Part shown: positions 43,882-55,041 of the stretch, piece after piece | Numbering within the stretch: position 1 is the first letter of the stretch | Layout of the letters: each line of letters starts with the position of its first letter | NCBI GenBank assembly: GCA_002099365.1 | Contig: MSED01000014.1 | Location: forward strand, 1,550,001 to 1,614,000 | Direction: 5' to 3' | Source of the DNA: Phialophora verrucosa | Taxonomy: Eukaryota > Ascomycota > Eurotiomycetes > Chaetothyriales > Herpotrichiellaceae | Length of the DNA: 64,000 nt | The notes under the pieces: model-generated | What the model was told of the DNA's origin: nothing | The model's input: only the letters and a program-made list of their open reading frames with translations | Database searches by the model: none | Made by a program: the position numbers and the translations under genes

Positions 43882-44470
43882 AGTCTCCCCGGGTGATTGA
43901 ACATGAAAATGCGTCAGAGAGGAGAAAGTGACATGCCTGGCAGGGGGACGGCATACAGACTTATCCCCGTGAAGGGAAGTCGGTTCTCCGACTACGAACA
44001 AAAGATCCATGTGTAGAAACAAGGAGCTTGGTCTGGGCCGATGCCTACTTTTTTCGAGGTAGAGAATATCATTGAAAGACGAGTAGGCGTACAATCCTAT
44101 CTCGCCTCACGAGGTCAAGAGAGCTCAAGATCATCCATGGCTCAAAGCTTAATGTGCCATCCGTAGCTTTTGGTCGTTCGTTTTCCCTCACACATTCGTC
44201 GTTGTTGTCGTTGTCTCATCTGCGGTATCATCCCAGCATCTCGTCGGCAGCGTCACTGCGCCGAGTGTCTCCAGTGGAGTCGCTCCTCTCGGACACGAGT
44301 GCCTGCCCTCAGGTCGTGGGTTGATTTGGGTATACGCTCGTCATTCACACACCACTCCTCGCAGAGCAGGGCATCTTGCAGCAGTTGCAACATACGCACA
44401 GCAAGCATGATGTTATGATGTGCTGGGACAGTCCCAATACTGACGCAGTCTCACTCTTTGACTCTTTCTC
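43882..44470. other. Intergenic between the small protein gene and translin (convergent)
   Basis: About 590 bp; both neighbours end here. No gene or repeat seen. Confidence 0.5.
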
Positions 44471-45345
44471 CTACTCTTTCTTGGGAATCAACCCCCTCAA
44501 ACTCAAATCATACACCACATCCTCGACCTTCTTGACATTGTACTTCAAGGCGTCGTTCCTGCGCCTCAAGATATCGTTCTTCAGATTCAGCAGCTGGAAC
44601 CCGGCGTGAACATCCTTGATGAACTTGGAGATCTGCAGCGGGCGGGCGTAGTCGCCCAGTGTGACTGCGTTGGGAGCCAGGCGGGAGAGTTCTTCGATCG
44701 TGTACGTCAATGCAAGGAGGTAATCTTCAATGGTGATGTGGAAGGTATCTTCGTCTTTGACGTTGACGGGGACTGTTTGAGCGAGAAGGTTAGCAATAAC
44801 ATCAGCACCGGCATCAACATTGCGGGTGTTGGCCGTGGGCCTTTGGCCACAGACATACACCTTGGGTATATATCATAGCAGTAGGGTAGTAACACAACGC
44901 TGGAAGTCAGTCATGAGCACGAACCGTTCAACCGTTGGCCAACCTCGTCCAGAGTGATCAGGTTGCCGCCCTTGAGCCAATCATGCAGCTGGAGGTTGCT
45001 GACCACGTTCTGCATGTCCCTCTGCCAGATATTGTTCCACTTGTAGAAGGGGTACTTTGAGGCCGCCTGGGCGAGCGTCTTCACCGTGGCGGCCTGCTCG
45101 GCGAGCGAGTCCGCGCATGGCGCCAGAACCGCGGCCTCAAGCTCGGCCGTCGGCGTGTTATGGACGCGGGAAAGGATGGACTGCGTGACGCGGCCTTGCT
45201 TGGAGAGCGTTTCGACGATGGCCCTCAGCTCGTCCTTGATTTCCGTCTCTTGGTCGATTTTGGCTTGTAGCGAACGGAAAATCGCGGGGTCGACGTTGGG
45301 AGAAGCCGTGGCCGCGGCGTTCGTCATGGCGCTGTCGCCAGACAT
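44471..45345 (-). CDS. Translin
   Basis: Two exons, 45345-44925 and 44772-44471, separated by a 152-nt intron with a GCTAAC branch point, give 240 residues, close to the family size. The protein is all helical. Conserved blocks are NIWQRDMQNVV, LITLDEVGQRLN joined to VPVNVKDEDTFHITIEDYLL, VTLGDYARP, FIKDVHAGFQLLNLKNDILR and KKVEDVVYDLSLRGLI. Translin forms an octameric RNA/DNA-binding ring and, with TRAX, the C3PO nuclease acting on small RNA and tRNA fragments. The TRAX partner is not in this window. Identity is secure. Confidence 0.95.
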
Positions 45346-46969
45346 GGTGTGTGGTCGAACGAGCTTCAGATATCTCTACATATGGTAGGCAGGGTAAGGT
45401 GGTTTCAAAGATTATCCTGAGCGGCAGCTTCGTACAGATCGTTGCGCGTGCCGATGCTTCGTAAGAATCGTCGCAAAGCTTGGGACGGGAAACAGAGGAA
45501 ATTTACTCCGTAATTCCTGGGTACGATTTGCCATTTCTCTTTACGAGTCTCCCAGCGAAGAGAAGTCATGCTATGCAAATCAAGCACGGTCCAGCTGTTC
45601 ACTACTGAGGATCTATACCTGTATCTGTGCCTACGTCGGACTGCTGTATGGCCTGGGATGGCACTTTCGGCCCTGCCTTCACACGCATTTCCTGGCGCAC
45701 ATTCAAGACTTGCGAGGAATCGACAATTTACTGGAAAGTCTCAGATTTCGTAGTTCAATTTCAAACAGCTCTTCTCCAAAGCTTTGCTCAAGGCAAAGAA
45801 TTGATGAAAAAGGTGGTTCGCGTCACAAGGCGGCAGTGTAAGGCCTCGGACACGGTGCAAGAGCCTTCTGTGCAAGCACAGGAAGACTCAAGCGAGGTAC
45901 AAAAATAGGATTAATCAATGTATTGTGACCGTAGTCACATTTCAGAGATTAAACTGAAAAGAACAGATACTACACTTGATCTAAGCCAACTGTTCAACAA
46001 TTAGCATCAACCGTTCATGAAATGGCGACTGTTGGGGGTGGGACGTACAAGGCAAAGAGAGCTGGAGGTTTCGAAGGGAGGGCGAGGGGAGAAGAGATAC
46101 TTATAGTCGTGCGAGAGCGTCCGCGCAGAATTGCTTGGCAGGAAAGTCTTGGCGGTGATCAAACATTTTCGGACCGAAATATTGTGATTGGCTGGAAGGT
46201 CCCGCTGGATGTCATCGATTGGAAAAGATTTGTGGATGTTGAATCGAGCGGTGAATGGGAAGTGACCCAACTGAAAATCAGAGCAGGGTGAGAGCCCACA
46301 GTGAGCAATTCTGAAGTGAGAGGAACTTCGAGCAGAATAGAGTCTGCATACAGAGTTGTCTTGATCATAGACCTCGAGCATGCTCAATGCTCGACTCACA
46401 GCTTTGTCAAATTCGAGTCCTTGTTTCTCAAGGCCGTCGTCGCCTTCACAAACGGGCATGCTTCTATAGGGTGCCGTTCTCACAACTTTTGATCCGTCTT
46501 CGTCGCCGCTTGATTCATCATGTGAAAAAGTCTGCCCCAGTCAACAGCTACTTGTGCTGTCCTTTGCAGGCTGCAACAAATTCCAGACTCCACGAGGGTC
46601 AAAATCTCGCCATAGGTTGACGTTTGCTCTTCTTCCGACTCTTGCGAGCGCCTCCTCACAGTCTCCATAAGATCTGCAACTGCCTGCGAAAGACCGATAC
46701 TGGTATGAGTATGCAGCTCCAGCTCTGACCAACCTGTACTCGTACCGCTTGTCAGGTCTCAGCTATCAAAGACTTGCCGGATACTTGTGCACTTAGTTGG
46801 TGTTCGTGTCAGAATCTCCTTGACGTCAGAGACTCGTCCGTCGCTCATGTTGGAGCCGTCGACCCCTCTCAATCCTTGAAATTTTCAGTCTCAACTACTT
46901 TTCGACCATGTTTCGTGCCAAGCGGACACTTAGCTCATCGTACCAGATATATCGATCACAGAGCTTGAT
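45346..46969. other. Intergenic, no gene recognised
   Basis: About 1.6 kb between the translin promoter and the 3' end of the partial transcription factor. Open frames of 60-158 codons overlap on both strands without recognisable motifs. It may hold decayed coding sequence, but I cannot name any. Confidence 0.4.
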
Positions 46970-47875
46970 TCAGCCACTCCAGCTCATGCTGATGTGCCCG
47001 TCTTCCACCAGCTGCTTGCCCAGCCTCCACGGATTCGAGTCCGCATTGCTGGTGGCGAGAAGGACGGCCCCCATCCAGATAAAGGCATCCAGATAAGTCT
47101 TCAAGTCCCTGGAGACATCTCCAACGCTGATTGTGCAGAGCAGAGCACTGATCAGCGACTGCTGGTACGAAATCATGACCCAGTGTAGGTTGCGCGTACT
47201 ACCGAGCAAAACGCACGCCTCGACCAACACCACCACCAAGATTTGCTCGACCGGGTTGAGTGTGGCCAACCGAGCTTGCCGACTGAGCGCATAGACGAAT
47301 GGCAGCATCTTGCGAACGTCTGTCGGATTTTTCCGGGGGGTCCCCGAAGGAAACTTGGAAATAGGCCCACACAGATCAGGTAGGAAGAGATGTTTCGGAT
47401 ACACTGACGGATCTGTGTTGACGACCAATGCCGCTTGGGTGAGATTCCACACGATGAAATGCCCAACTATTCGTTCTCGAAGATACCCATCCAAACTGAG
47501 GAGGGATCGCACACCACTGCGCAGCAAAACCAAATGCTCCACGCCGTTGACGTGATTATTCGCCGCCTTCATATCGCCCTGGAGAATTCTCTTTGAGACA
47601 AGGGTTCCGATGGCCATGAGGACGCCATCGCAATTGTAGTCGTCCTCGGCAGACAGGCGCCGCCTCACCTCGGTGGTCGTCCGTCTTTGATACTCCAGGG
47701 ATCCGAGAGCCAAGCCGTGCGATCCTGGCTTACCCCGTCGCCGAAGCTCCAGACACAAAGCAACAGTGGCAGTAAGCCAGAGAACGTCCTGTACGAGGCA
47801 TGGAAACGGCATCTGCAAACATTTTGCAGCTTCCGTCTGAGTGCCCAGCTGGATTGACACCGACCGAGCATACAT
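46970..47875 (-). CDS. Fungal-specific transcription-factor domain protein, N-terminus unresolved
   Basis: The minus-strand frame from the ATG at 47875 gives about 301 residues. They look like the helical C-terminal domain of fungal C6 regulators: a tandem of helices with EYQRRTTTEVRRRL, DGVLMAIGTLVSKRILQGD, VNGVEHLVLLRSG and IVWNLTQAALVV. A splice acceptor (CATCCAG) lies directly before that ATG, so an upstream exon is likely. The same frame runs upstream to 48307, but that part looks non-coding. A neighbouring frame at about 48000-48240 is Pro/Ser/Thr-rich and ends DLDPYPIG, like a regulator linker. No zinc cluster was found. It is either a gene whose 5' exons I cannot resolve, or a truncated relic. 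Confidence 0.5.
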   Translation of the reverse strand: MYARSVSIQLGTQTEAAKCLQMPFPCLVQDVLWLTATVALCLELRRRGKPGSHGLALGSLEYQRRTTTEVRRRLSAEDDYNCDGVLMAIGTLVSKRILQGDMKAANNHVNGVEHLVLLRSGVRSLLSLDGYLRERIVGHFIVWNLTQAALVVNTDPSVYPKHLFLPDLCGPISKFPSGTPRKNPTDVRKMLPFVYALSRQARLATLNPVEQILVVVLVEACVLLGSTRNLHWVMISYQQSLISALLCTISVGDVSRDLKTYLDAFIWMGAVLLATSNADSNPWRLGKQLVEDGHISMSWSG

Positions 47876-49089
47876 CTGGATGTTTGTGTGTGTGTGAACC
47901 GGGCAGGTTAGTCTTGAATCATGTCCCGCCAATGAAGCTGAGTGGGCGACACACACGTTATGGCATCGCGACCTGCACTTATTCGGTCTTGCCGATCGGA
48001 TAGGGATCCAGGTCCACAGCGGCAGGCGTATGTCTCCCTGGTCTCCCCAGCCCAGGTTGCACCGGTAGTGTCCCCCGATCCTGGTAGGAAACAGGCGTGG
48101 CAGATGTCGGTGTTGGTGGAGGCTTATTACATCGATCAACGGGTGCCCGTGGGCTGGAAAGGTCGCTGGTCGCTGCCAGGCGCTGTCGTGATCGTGTCTG
48201 ACGTTGCGTGCTTCTTCTTCCCCCACCATAGTCGAATCAAATTGTCGCCTTGGCCACCAATTTGGAGTGATCCCCTGCTCTCGAGCTATGAGAGACAATC
48301 GCGGCATGGGGCCTCGCCTTCGCGCTGGAAAGCTCTTTCTCTTTCCGCGACTAGTTAGGCACCACCGCAGTGAAATGTATCTGCGCAGTTGCTCGCGAAG
48401 CCATAGGCGCGACTTTCAGACGGCTCCATGACTTGCAGCGTCGTCACCGTCCTATTTACAGTCAACCTCGACGTGTTGAACATTTCCGCCTAGCACTAGC
48501 ATCATGCGCTCGGCCCCAGGAGAGGAAGGAGACGATAAGCGCATAAGGGCGCAAGTGGACATTGGGATGTTCGAATACGAGGTCGCCATCTCCCTGCCCG
48601 GCTACGTTAGCTTGTTTGGGCAACCCCACTCCTGAGGGTTACTGGAAGTAGCAGGGTCCAGGGAATTGACCAAGTGCGCAGGCGCCTCAACGTCGTCCGC
48701 ATCAACAGGGCAAGAATGCTAGACATTAACACCACTGAGAGGGTGGGGGGCAAAAGGTAGGGATGCCAGGATTCGACATTCGCCACTTTCGGTCTACCGC
48801 GCCAGACCGACGGAGCCGCTTCGATGTATTATGTGCTCGACGCCAAGTCGAGGAAAGTGGTCTGTCCGTGGAAGGCGAGCCAAGGCCACGCGATCGTTGA
48901 TATAATAGCAGGGGCACAAGGAACGGAGGCAGAAGAGAATGCCGCGTTTTACTGGACCGTCTATCTGGATATCGTCTAGAGGAACTGAAGAGACGTGATG
49001 TTCTGTACATTTCGCTGTTGCTGCTCGCTTGCTAATGGGATGAAAGCACGAAAGATAAAATCAACAACGGCCGACTGTGTAGGACGCCG
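47876..49089. other. Upstream part of the partial regulator and intergenic sequence
   Basis: Contains a short GT dinucleotide run near 47882-47898 and the possible linker exon described for the partial regulator. No Zn2Cys6 motif is readable. The rest, to the 3' end of the large membrane protein gene, shows nothing I can support. Confidence 0.35.
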
Positions 49090-52000
49090 CTAGTAATAGT
49101 TGTCTCGCTGCGCCTTCTCGGCAAGCAGCAGACGTTTCTGCGCCTGTTCACCTTCAGCCTCAACCATCCACCGTTCCACGCCGTCCACTCCGTCGGCCTT
49201 CTTGAACCAGTATCGGGTAGTCCCGTGGTCGATCTCGTCTTGCATCTCCGTCAAGGTCCGTCCCTTGAAACCCTCAATGAATCGACTCGAGCACATAAGC
49301 AACCACGTATTGACCAACGTGTCGGGTTTCCTCGGCATCTTGGGGTTACTGTGATGCCAGAAAGCGAGTGTAACGAGACCGACCAACATCAAGCACAGAA
49401 TTGCCAAGCTCGCGGCAGAGCTGATGAAAGACAGATCCTTCATTTGCCCGTAATTGTACGGCACTCCTGCAATGAAGATGAGCAGGAAGTAGGAAAGGAC
49501 CGTAATCAACGTGACGAAAGCATGGTACCAATTGCCGTGCCACAGGGCCTTGAAGAGCGCTGTAAACGGCACGCCGTGCAGGTACATAGTGAACAAGTGG
49601 CGGCTCTCCGAGGTGCTCTTCTTCAGTCGGCGGTAGGGCGCCATGATCCGTACCGACAACTCGACGTTTTCCCAGAAAGGAATGAGAAGGAATGATGTGA
49701 TTGAGGTCATGAAAAATCGTGGGCCAAACTTGGTTCCATCCAGGAACTTCCATTTGACGGCGGTGTTGTGCTTCTGGCCATCTGCACCAAGAAGGTTCAC
49801 TTGGTACACATCGTTGCCGGCAAGGACGAAGGACAGAATGACCCCAAACAGGGCAAGATGGAGGAAGACGATCAGAGCGACATGGAACTGCTTCCAAGGA
49901 ACACGGGACATCAAGGAAGGAGGGGTCTCAACAATGTCGGCCACATCTGTGAGATCTCGATCGCTGCTCGGCGTCGGTTCACTGCCGCCAGCTGGTACGT
50001 CATGGTTCGACTCCTCTCTCGATTCAGATCCCATGGCGATGCCAACGACGGTCTCTCCCGAGAGTGTTTCGGTACGCGCAAAGGTAAGCAGTTTCCCCTT
50101 AAAAGCCTCTTTCACTGCCTCCTCTTTAGCATCCGGGTCGATGTCACGCAGCGTCCTCGTCATCTCATCATCAGAATTGCTCAAGATGGAGGCCATACAA
50201 GCAATGCTGCAAGGATACGAGTTGACTCCACTTGGACGATTCCAGCTCAAATAGGCCAGGGTGAGCATTGCCAACGCCACCAGTATTAGGCTCGCTTGCA
50301 GGCCACGGACGACCGCACTGTTGATAACCCAAACCGGATCGCAAAGCTGAGTTCCATTCTCGGTGTTGCAGGTCGAACCGGCTTGAATGGTCATCGCCTC
50401 CGATGCGACAGAAGCCTGCAGACCCAAGACAATGCTGATGAATGTGATCAAGAACATGACCCAATGTTTATTTGCCGGATTCAAATCAGGCCAGTCGATT
50501 CCACCTTGAAGGTATGGGCGAAGAACGGACGCCTCAGCTGTCGCTCTAGCGCCATGTTTAGCAAGCTGGTAGAAAGGCTCCATCATCTTAGCTGATGCAA
50601 ACACGACACACCAGAAGCTTTTGAACAGGACCGACATTGTAACCGAGCCGAAAGTCGCCGCAACCGTCGTGGCGCTTGTAACGGGCAAGGGTAATGCAAG
50701 TACGTAGTTGTTATCCTCATAGATAGGCTGAGCCGACCCTTCACCGTTGGATCCCGAGCCTGACCCAGAGCCTGATCCTGACCCGGATCCAGAACCGTCA
50801 GAGTTTGAGGACGAGTCCGAGTTGTCAGTGCCGTCTCCCGAACCTGAGTCAGCGTTGCTGGAATCCGGATTGGAGCTTGTCTTGACGTTTGGATCGACCA
50901 CATTTGGGTTCGAGTTGTTGTTGTTCGAGTTGTTGTTGTTCGAGTTGTTGTTGTTCGAGTTGTTGTTGTTCGAGTTGTTGTTGTTCGAGTTGTTGTTGTT
51001 CGAGTTGTTGTTGTTCGAGTTGTTGTTGTTCGAGTTGTTGTTGTTCGAGTTGTTGTTGTTCGAGTTGTTGTTGTTCGAGTTGTTGTTGTTCGAGTTGTTG
51101 TTGTTCGAGTTGTTGTTGTTCGAGTTGTTATTGTTCGAGTTGTTGTTGTTCGAGTTATTGTTGGAATTGTTCGAGTTCGAGTTTGTGTCCGTGTTTGTGT
51201 TCGAAGTAGCACCAGTATTGGAACTGGCGGTGGGATTCGCACTATTGCTGGCTGCTGCTTGGGATGCTGAATCTGACGCCGATGCCGACGCTGACGCCGT
51301 TGCCACCGATGCCGCTGATGTCTGATCTGCCACTGCAGCTACGACCGCAGCGGTCGTTTCTGAAGAAGTCGCTGAGCTGGCGGAAGAAGGTGCCTGAGAC
51401 GATTCAGCTTGAGAAACGGCACTTGACTGTTGAGAGTCCGTGGCACTAGTAGCAGTTGCGCTTGCACTTGTTGCAGCAGCCTCACTGCTAGAACCCAAGG
51501 AGCTTTCACTTGTGGCTGGTTGCGAAGATGACTCCGTGGCTACGCTCGTTTCCGAGATGGTCGCCGATGATGTGACCGGCGCACTGCTTTGGACATCCGA
51601 GGTGGGTGTCTGATCTGTACTCGTCGCGGTAGTGGGATCAGAAGTAGGACTAGTAGGCTGAGTATCACTGGAAGTGTCATCGTCGCTTGATGACGGTGTG
51701 ACAATGACAGTAACTGCTTCAGTTGAGCTGCTTTCCGTAGATGCAGAGGTGAGCTGCGTAGTAGTTGATGAAGCGGTTGTGGAACTGGTGGCCACTGTCG
51801 AGATGGAGGAGCTGGGTGCAGTGCTAACCGACGTCGTTGTCGCAGAAGATTGAGAACTTGACAGCTGAGAACTCGAGGTACTTGTCTCAACTGCGATGGT
51901 CGAGGAATCAGAGGTAGACAGGCTGGAAGGAGCTGGTACAGTACTCAGTGTAGTGGTTGCCTGTGAGCTTGTAAACTGCAATGAAGAGGACGCTAGAGTT

Positions 52001-53805
52001 GTAGTACTGGTCACGGTTTCGACGGATGACGATACAGCAGAGATAACACTCTCTGAAGGGGTAGATACCACAGAGCTTGTTGATATAGATTCTGTGGTAG
52101 TTGCTGGCGTGGTTGATAATTCGCTTGAGGAAGAGTCCGTGTCAAGTTCCGCTGTGCTATTCAAACTAACAGTGTCGGAAGGAAGGGGAAGAACAGCCAC
52201 GCTGGTGGTGATATCCTGTGTCGTGGTTTGAGAAGTGGAGGACGTCAGACTTGTGGGCGAAGCCGATGTGGTATTAGTGTATAAAGGTGTAAGTGTAGAA
52301 AACGTCGAACTGCTTGTTGTGGAGAGAACCAGAAGAGCTTGTGAAGTTGTCGGATTGAAAGAGACCACCTGCGATGCCGACGAGCTGGTGGTTGTGGAAT
52401 CAGTCGACGTCAATTGGGATGTTGTTGTAACGACGACCGATGTCAATGACGTGGTGATGGGAATATCTGACGCCGGTGTCGTTGCATCAAGTGAAGCCGA
52501 CGATACGGATAGGCTGGTCGTCGTGGGACTATAAGGGGCCGATGAGGACGAGTCAACTGGCATTAAGACTGTCGAAGTGGTCGATGATGCAGATGGGGTT
52601 GAGTCTGAGAAATCTGTTTGCGTCGATGAGTCGTATGAAACTGGGGTGGTGACTGATGCTAGCGTAGTAGTGGTAAATGAGGTGGTGGAGTCGAGTACTG
52701 TCGTGTCGGTGGTGCCTGATTCGGCACTGGTCGATGTGGAAAGAGACGTAGAGATTGTGGATGTCGTTGAGTCTGCGTCGTCCGTCGAAAGAGTTTGAGT
52801 GGTGGAGATGTAGGATGAAGTTGAACTTGGTGCGGAAAGCTCTGCCGAGCTGGTGATGGTCGTGCTGGTTACCGTCGATGACGATAGCTGTGTGGTGCTA
52901 CTTGATGTTGAAGTTGAAGTGCCCGAGATCGTAGTTGAGCTGCTCCCGTAGCTCGATGTCGAAGAGCTTGCTGACGAAGAAGAACCCAAGTTAACGCCAC
53001 TGTCGTAGCCCTGGCTGCCACCGGCATAGGTTACGGATGTCCCCGCGTATAAGATACAATTCGGGCTCGAAGTGGCTGGCGGACCAACAAACAGCATCGA
53101 TATACAACCGGAAGTAGTCGAGCACAATTCCGCACATGATGCGTAGTCGGAGCCAGCTGCATATTGAATCACATCATAACTGTACCAATACTCGCCGCAG
53201 TGCTTGGCAAATTGATCGCCGTTACTCACTGTGAAGACATCGGCTTGAGCAGTGCAGTTTCCCGTTGCAATTGGGAGACTACTTGCCGTAGATGTCGGTG
53301 CGTGGCTAGTAGATTGAGAATTAGAGGAGCTGTCGGATGCAAGTTGGGAACTGGAGAATGCAGTAGAAGCAGTCGGTGTGGACCCGTCCGAGGAGTCTGT
53401 GGCTGTCGTCGAGGTGATTGTCATTGCAGAGGAGGTAGCGACGCTTGAGCCCTCAGTGGGCGTCGGTGAGACCGAATTGAGCTGATCGAAGGAAGATGTT
53501 GTCTGGACCGAAGTCGTAGCCGAGTCAACTTGTCCACTGGACGAAGTGACTGAGGGCTGGACCTCTCTGACCTCAACAAGCCGCTTAAACCGCCGATGTT
53601 GCGTGTCGCTTTTGTCATTTCGAGAGTTGATAGGTGTTCCGCTGTTGACAATGTTTTGGAGTAGCACAAAACACAGTATGACCGTGACCACGAAGACCAT
53701 CAATACTGGAGACGTGGTCATAAACGGCCGATATTGCTTTCTCTTACCCGGCCACACCCTTTCGGGTAACACCAGCTGGTGCTCCCGCCATCTGAACGAG
53801 AACAT
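49090..53805 (-). CDS. Large DUF3433 membrane protein with PAN-like domain, mucin stalk and (NNNNS)16 repeat
   Basis: A single exon of 1571 residues. A short basic N-terminus leads to a membrane segment (about residues 32-50). A Cys-rich PAN/apple-like domain follows (about 183-275), with conserved CAELCSTTSGCISMLF. Then comes a Ser/Thr-rich region of nearly 600 residues. Sixteen tandem Asn-Asn-Asn-Asn-Ser units (about residues 885-965) and a Gly/Ser/Asp-rich spacer follow. The last 500 residues (from about 1040) have several membrane helices and the two related blocks FKSFWCVVFASAKMMEPFY and LFKALWHGNWYHAFVTLI, typical of DUF3433. The predicted setting is the cell surface, with a glycosylated outer stalk. 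The molecular function of DUF3433 is unknown. No intron is needed across 4.7 kb. Confidence 0.85.
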   Translation of the reverse strand: MFSFRWREHQLVLPERVWPGKRKQYRPFMTTSPVLMVFVVTVILCFVLLQNIVNSGTPINSRNDKSDTQHRRFKRLVEVREVQPSVTSSSGQVDSATTSVQTTSSFDQLNSVSPTPTEGSSVATSSAMTITSTTATDSSDGSTPTASTAFSSSQLASDSSSNSQSTSHAPTSTASSLPIATGNCTAQADVFTVSNGDQFAKHCGEYWYSYDVIQYAAGSDYASCAELCSTTSGCISMLFVGPPATSSPNCILYAGTSVTYAGGSQGYDSGVNLGSSSSASSSTSSYGSSSTTISGTSTSTSSSTTQLSSSTVTSTTITSSAELSAPSSTSSYISTTQTLSTDDADSTTSTISTSLSTSTSAESGTTDTTVLDSTTSFTTTTLASVTTPVSYDSSTQTDFSDSTPSASSTTSTVLMPVDSSSSAPYSPTTTSLSVSSASLDATTPASDIPITTSLTSVVVTTTSQLTSTDSTTTSSSASQVVSFNPTTSQALLVLSTTSSSTFSTLTPLYTNTTSASPTSLTSSTSQTTTQDITTSVAVLPLPSDTVSLNSTAELDTDSSSSELSTTPATTTESISTSSVVSTPSESVISAVSSSVETVTSTTTLASSSLQFTSSQATTTLSTVPAPSSLSTSDSSTIAVETSTSSSQLSSSQSSATTTSVSTAPSSSISTVATSSTTASSTTTQLTSASTESSSTEAVTVIVTPSSSDDDTSSDTQPTSPTSDPTTATSTDQTPTSDVQSSAPVTSSATISETSVATESSSQPATSESSLGSSSEAAATSASATATSATDSQQSSAVSQAESSQAPSSASSATSSETTAAVVAAVADQTSAASVATASASASASDSASQAAASNSANPTASSNTGATSNTNTDTNSNSNNSNNNSNNNNSNNNNSNNNNSNNNNSNNNNSNNNNSNNNNSNNNNSNNNNSNNNNSNNNNSNNNNSNNNNSNNNNSNNNNSNNNNSNPNVVDPNVKTSSNPDSSNADSGSGDGTDNSDSSSNSDGSGSGSGSGSGSGSGSNGEGSAQPIYEDNNYVLALPLPVTSATTVAATFGSVTMSVLFKSFWCVVFASAKMMEPFYQLAKHGARATAEASVLRPYLQGGIDWPDLNPANKHWVMFLITFISIVLGLQASVASEAMTIQAGSTCNTENGTQLCDPVWVINSAVVRGLQASLILVALAMLTLAYLSWNRPSGVNSYPCSIACMASILSNSDDEMTRTLRDIDPDAKEEAVKEAFKGKLLTFARTETLSGETVVGIAMGSESREESNHDVPAGGSEPTPSSDRDLTDVADIVETPPSLMSRVPWKQFHVALIVFLHLALFGVILSFVLAGNDVYQVNLLGADGQKHNTAVKWKFLDGTKFGPRFFMTSITSFLLIPFWENVELSVRIMAPYRRLKKSTSESRHLFTMYLHGVPFTALFKALWHGNWYHAFVTLITVLSYFLLIFIAGVPYNYGQMKDLSFISSAASLAILCLMLVGLVTLAFWHHSNPKMPRKPDTLVNTWLLMCSSRFIEGFKGRTLTEMQDEIDHGTTRYWFKKADGVDGVERWMVEAEGEQAQKRLLLAEKAQRDNYY
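50911..51150. repeat. Minisatellite: 16 tandem 15-bp units inside the DUF3433 gene
   Basis: The unit CGAGTTGTTGTTGTT is repeated 16 times without gaps (50911-51150). Fifteen copies look identical and one (51121-51135) has a single change. On the coding strand each unit reads Asn4-Ser. Near-perfect identity including third positions indicates recent expansion. Confidence 0.95.
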
Positions 53806-55041
53806 GTTGGCCGAGTCAGGCGTTGAGGCTCCAAAGATTGCTTCGAGGGGGCCGTGTCCACGTGTCTGACCCGACGCATTCAGGAGGACTCCATGGGATG
53901 AGCGGTTGATAGCCTTTTAGGTCTTCGCTTTCACAAGTAACGGGTCGTCGTGTGCTCGTCGTGGGGGGCGGGTGTCGTCGTGGTGAATCTGTCGTCTTTT
54001 CGTGTGAAAGTCGAGCAACACAGCCTGCAGCCGAACAGACTCCTGCCAGAGTCTTATAACAGGCTCCATTTTTCTTGAGCTTCCACATGATGTGATATGC
54101 TTCAGCCCCCTTTCAGAGTTTCGACAGCTCCCGGCGCCATCTTAGTTGCCACCACGCTGTACAACGAGGTGAGTGCCATTTTGCTACTGTAACCGATGCC
54201 CCAAACAGCATTCCATCGCCGCAATTCGCACCACAGCCAGCCGCCACGATGTCTTGTCTCACAAGTGCATAACCCAAAACGAAACTCCGCAACGGGAGGT
54301 ACAAACCGGGTTGCGTAGAGCCTATTCCGGAAGAGCAGGCACCGCAAATGGAAGAAGTGTAGATTGCGGCTCCACGGCGCCGCGTGTCGTGATAGGCCAC
54401 GGAATGTTGTCGAGGGAAATATTCTGCTCTAGGGGTCAGCCACGTGGTGGAAAGATAGCGGCAGCGAGATCCTAGCGACGTTTTAAAGCAACGTGGCTGA
54501 AGAAAGGTCTGGATCTCTGGTGGCTTGCTGCGCGTATCAACGTTGAACCTTTTTCAAAAGTACAATAACAAAGGCAGCAAGATGGTGAGAGAGAGGAGGC
54601 ATGTGTCCGACACTCTAGCGGATCATTCTTACGATTACCCAGCCTGTATTTCATTCTTTGCAAGCCGGCTGTCTAGCTGCACAGCTTCCCTGGCTCGATG
54701 TGAAGCCTTGTAGGTCAACAAGAAGTGAGGAGAGGTTGAGGTGAGAGCAAAATGCAGGGGCACACTTTAGGCTTGCCTCGTATCGGTCTCGCCGACTTAC
54801 TAGCGAGAATTAGCGCATCGGCTAAAGACCTTCCAGGCTCTGCAGGTGGAGACCTCAGGCAGCCCAAAAGACGTTCGAATCAACATTTGATCGTAGGAAG
54901 AGCCTCCGAAGAACACCGGAGGAGCACACAAGAGCAAAGTACCATGTACACATCGGATTGTACACAGCAAGTTGAACCACACTGTCGGTACACCACTGGA
55001 CAACCTCCTGGTGCCATTTAGGTCGAGCTCCCCGCCTGAAC
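53806..55041. other. Intergenic, no gene recognised
   Basis: About 1.2 kb upstream of the DUF3433 gene. A short open stretch from the ATG at 54100 runs into a GTGAGT at 54171, which could be a first exon, but no convincing continuation was found. Confidence 0.35.

Noticed and set aside
47876..48307. In-frame N-terminal extension of the partial regulator
   Set aside because: The 144 residues have no family resemblance and odd composition, a splice acceptor directly precedes the ATG at 47875, and a neighbouring frame looks more like a regulator linker.
50911..51150. Regular repeat array resembling CRISPR at first sight
   Set aside because: The 15-bp units are directly adjacent with no spacers, lie in frame inside a eukaryotic coding exon and encode Asn4-Ser.
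50747..51325. Plus-strand open frame of 192 codons with repeated FELLL units, and another of Ser-Cys-Cys-Cys units
   Set aside because: These are antisense readings of the 15-bp array inside the DUF3433 gene. A 15-bp tandem array has no stops in any frame that lacks them in one unit, so openness means nothing.
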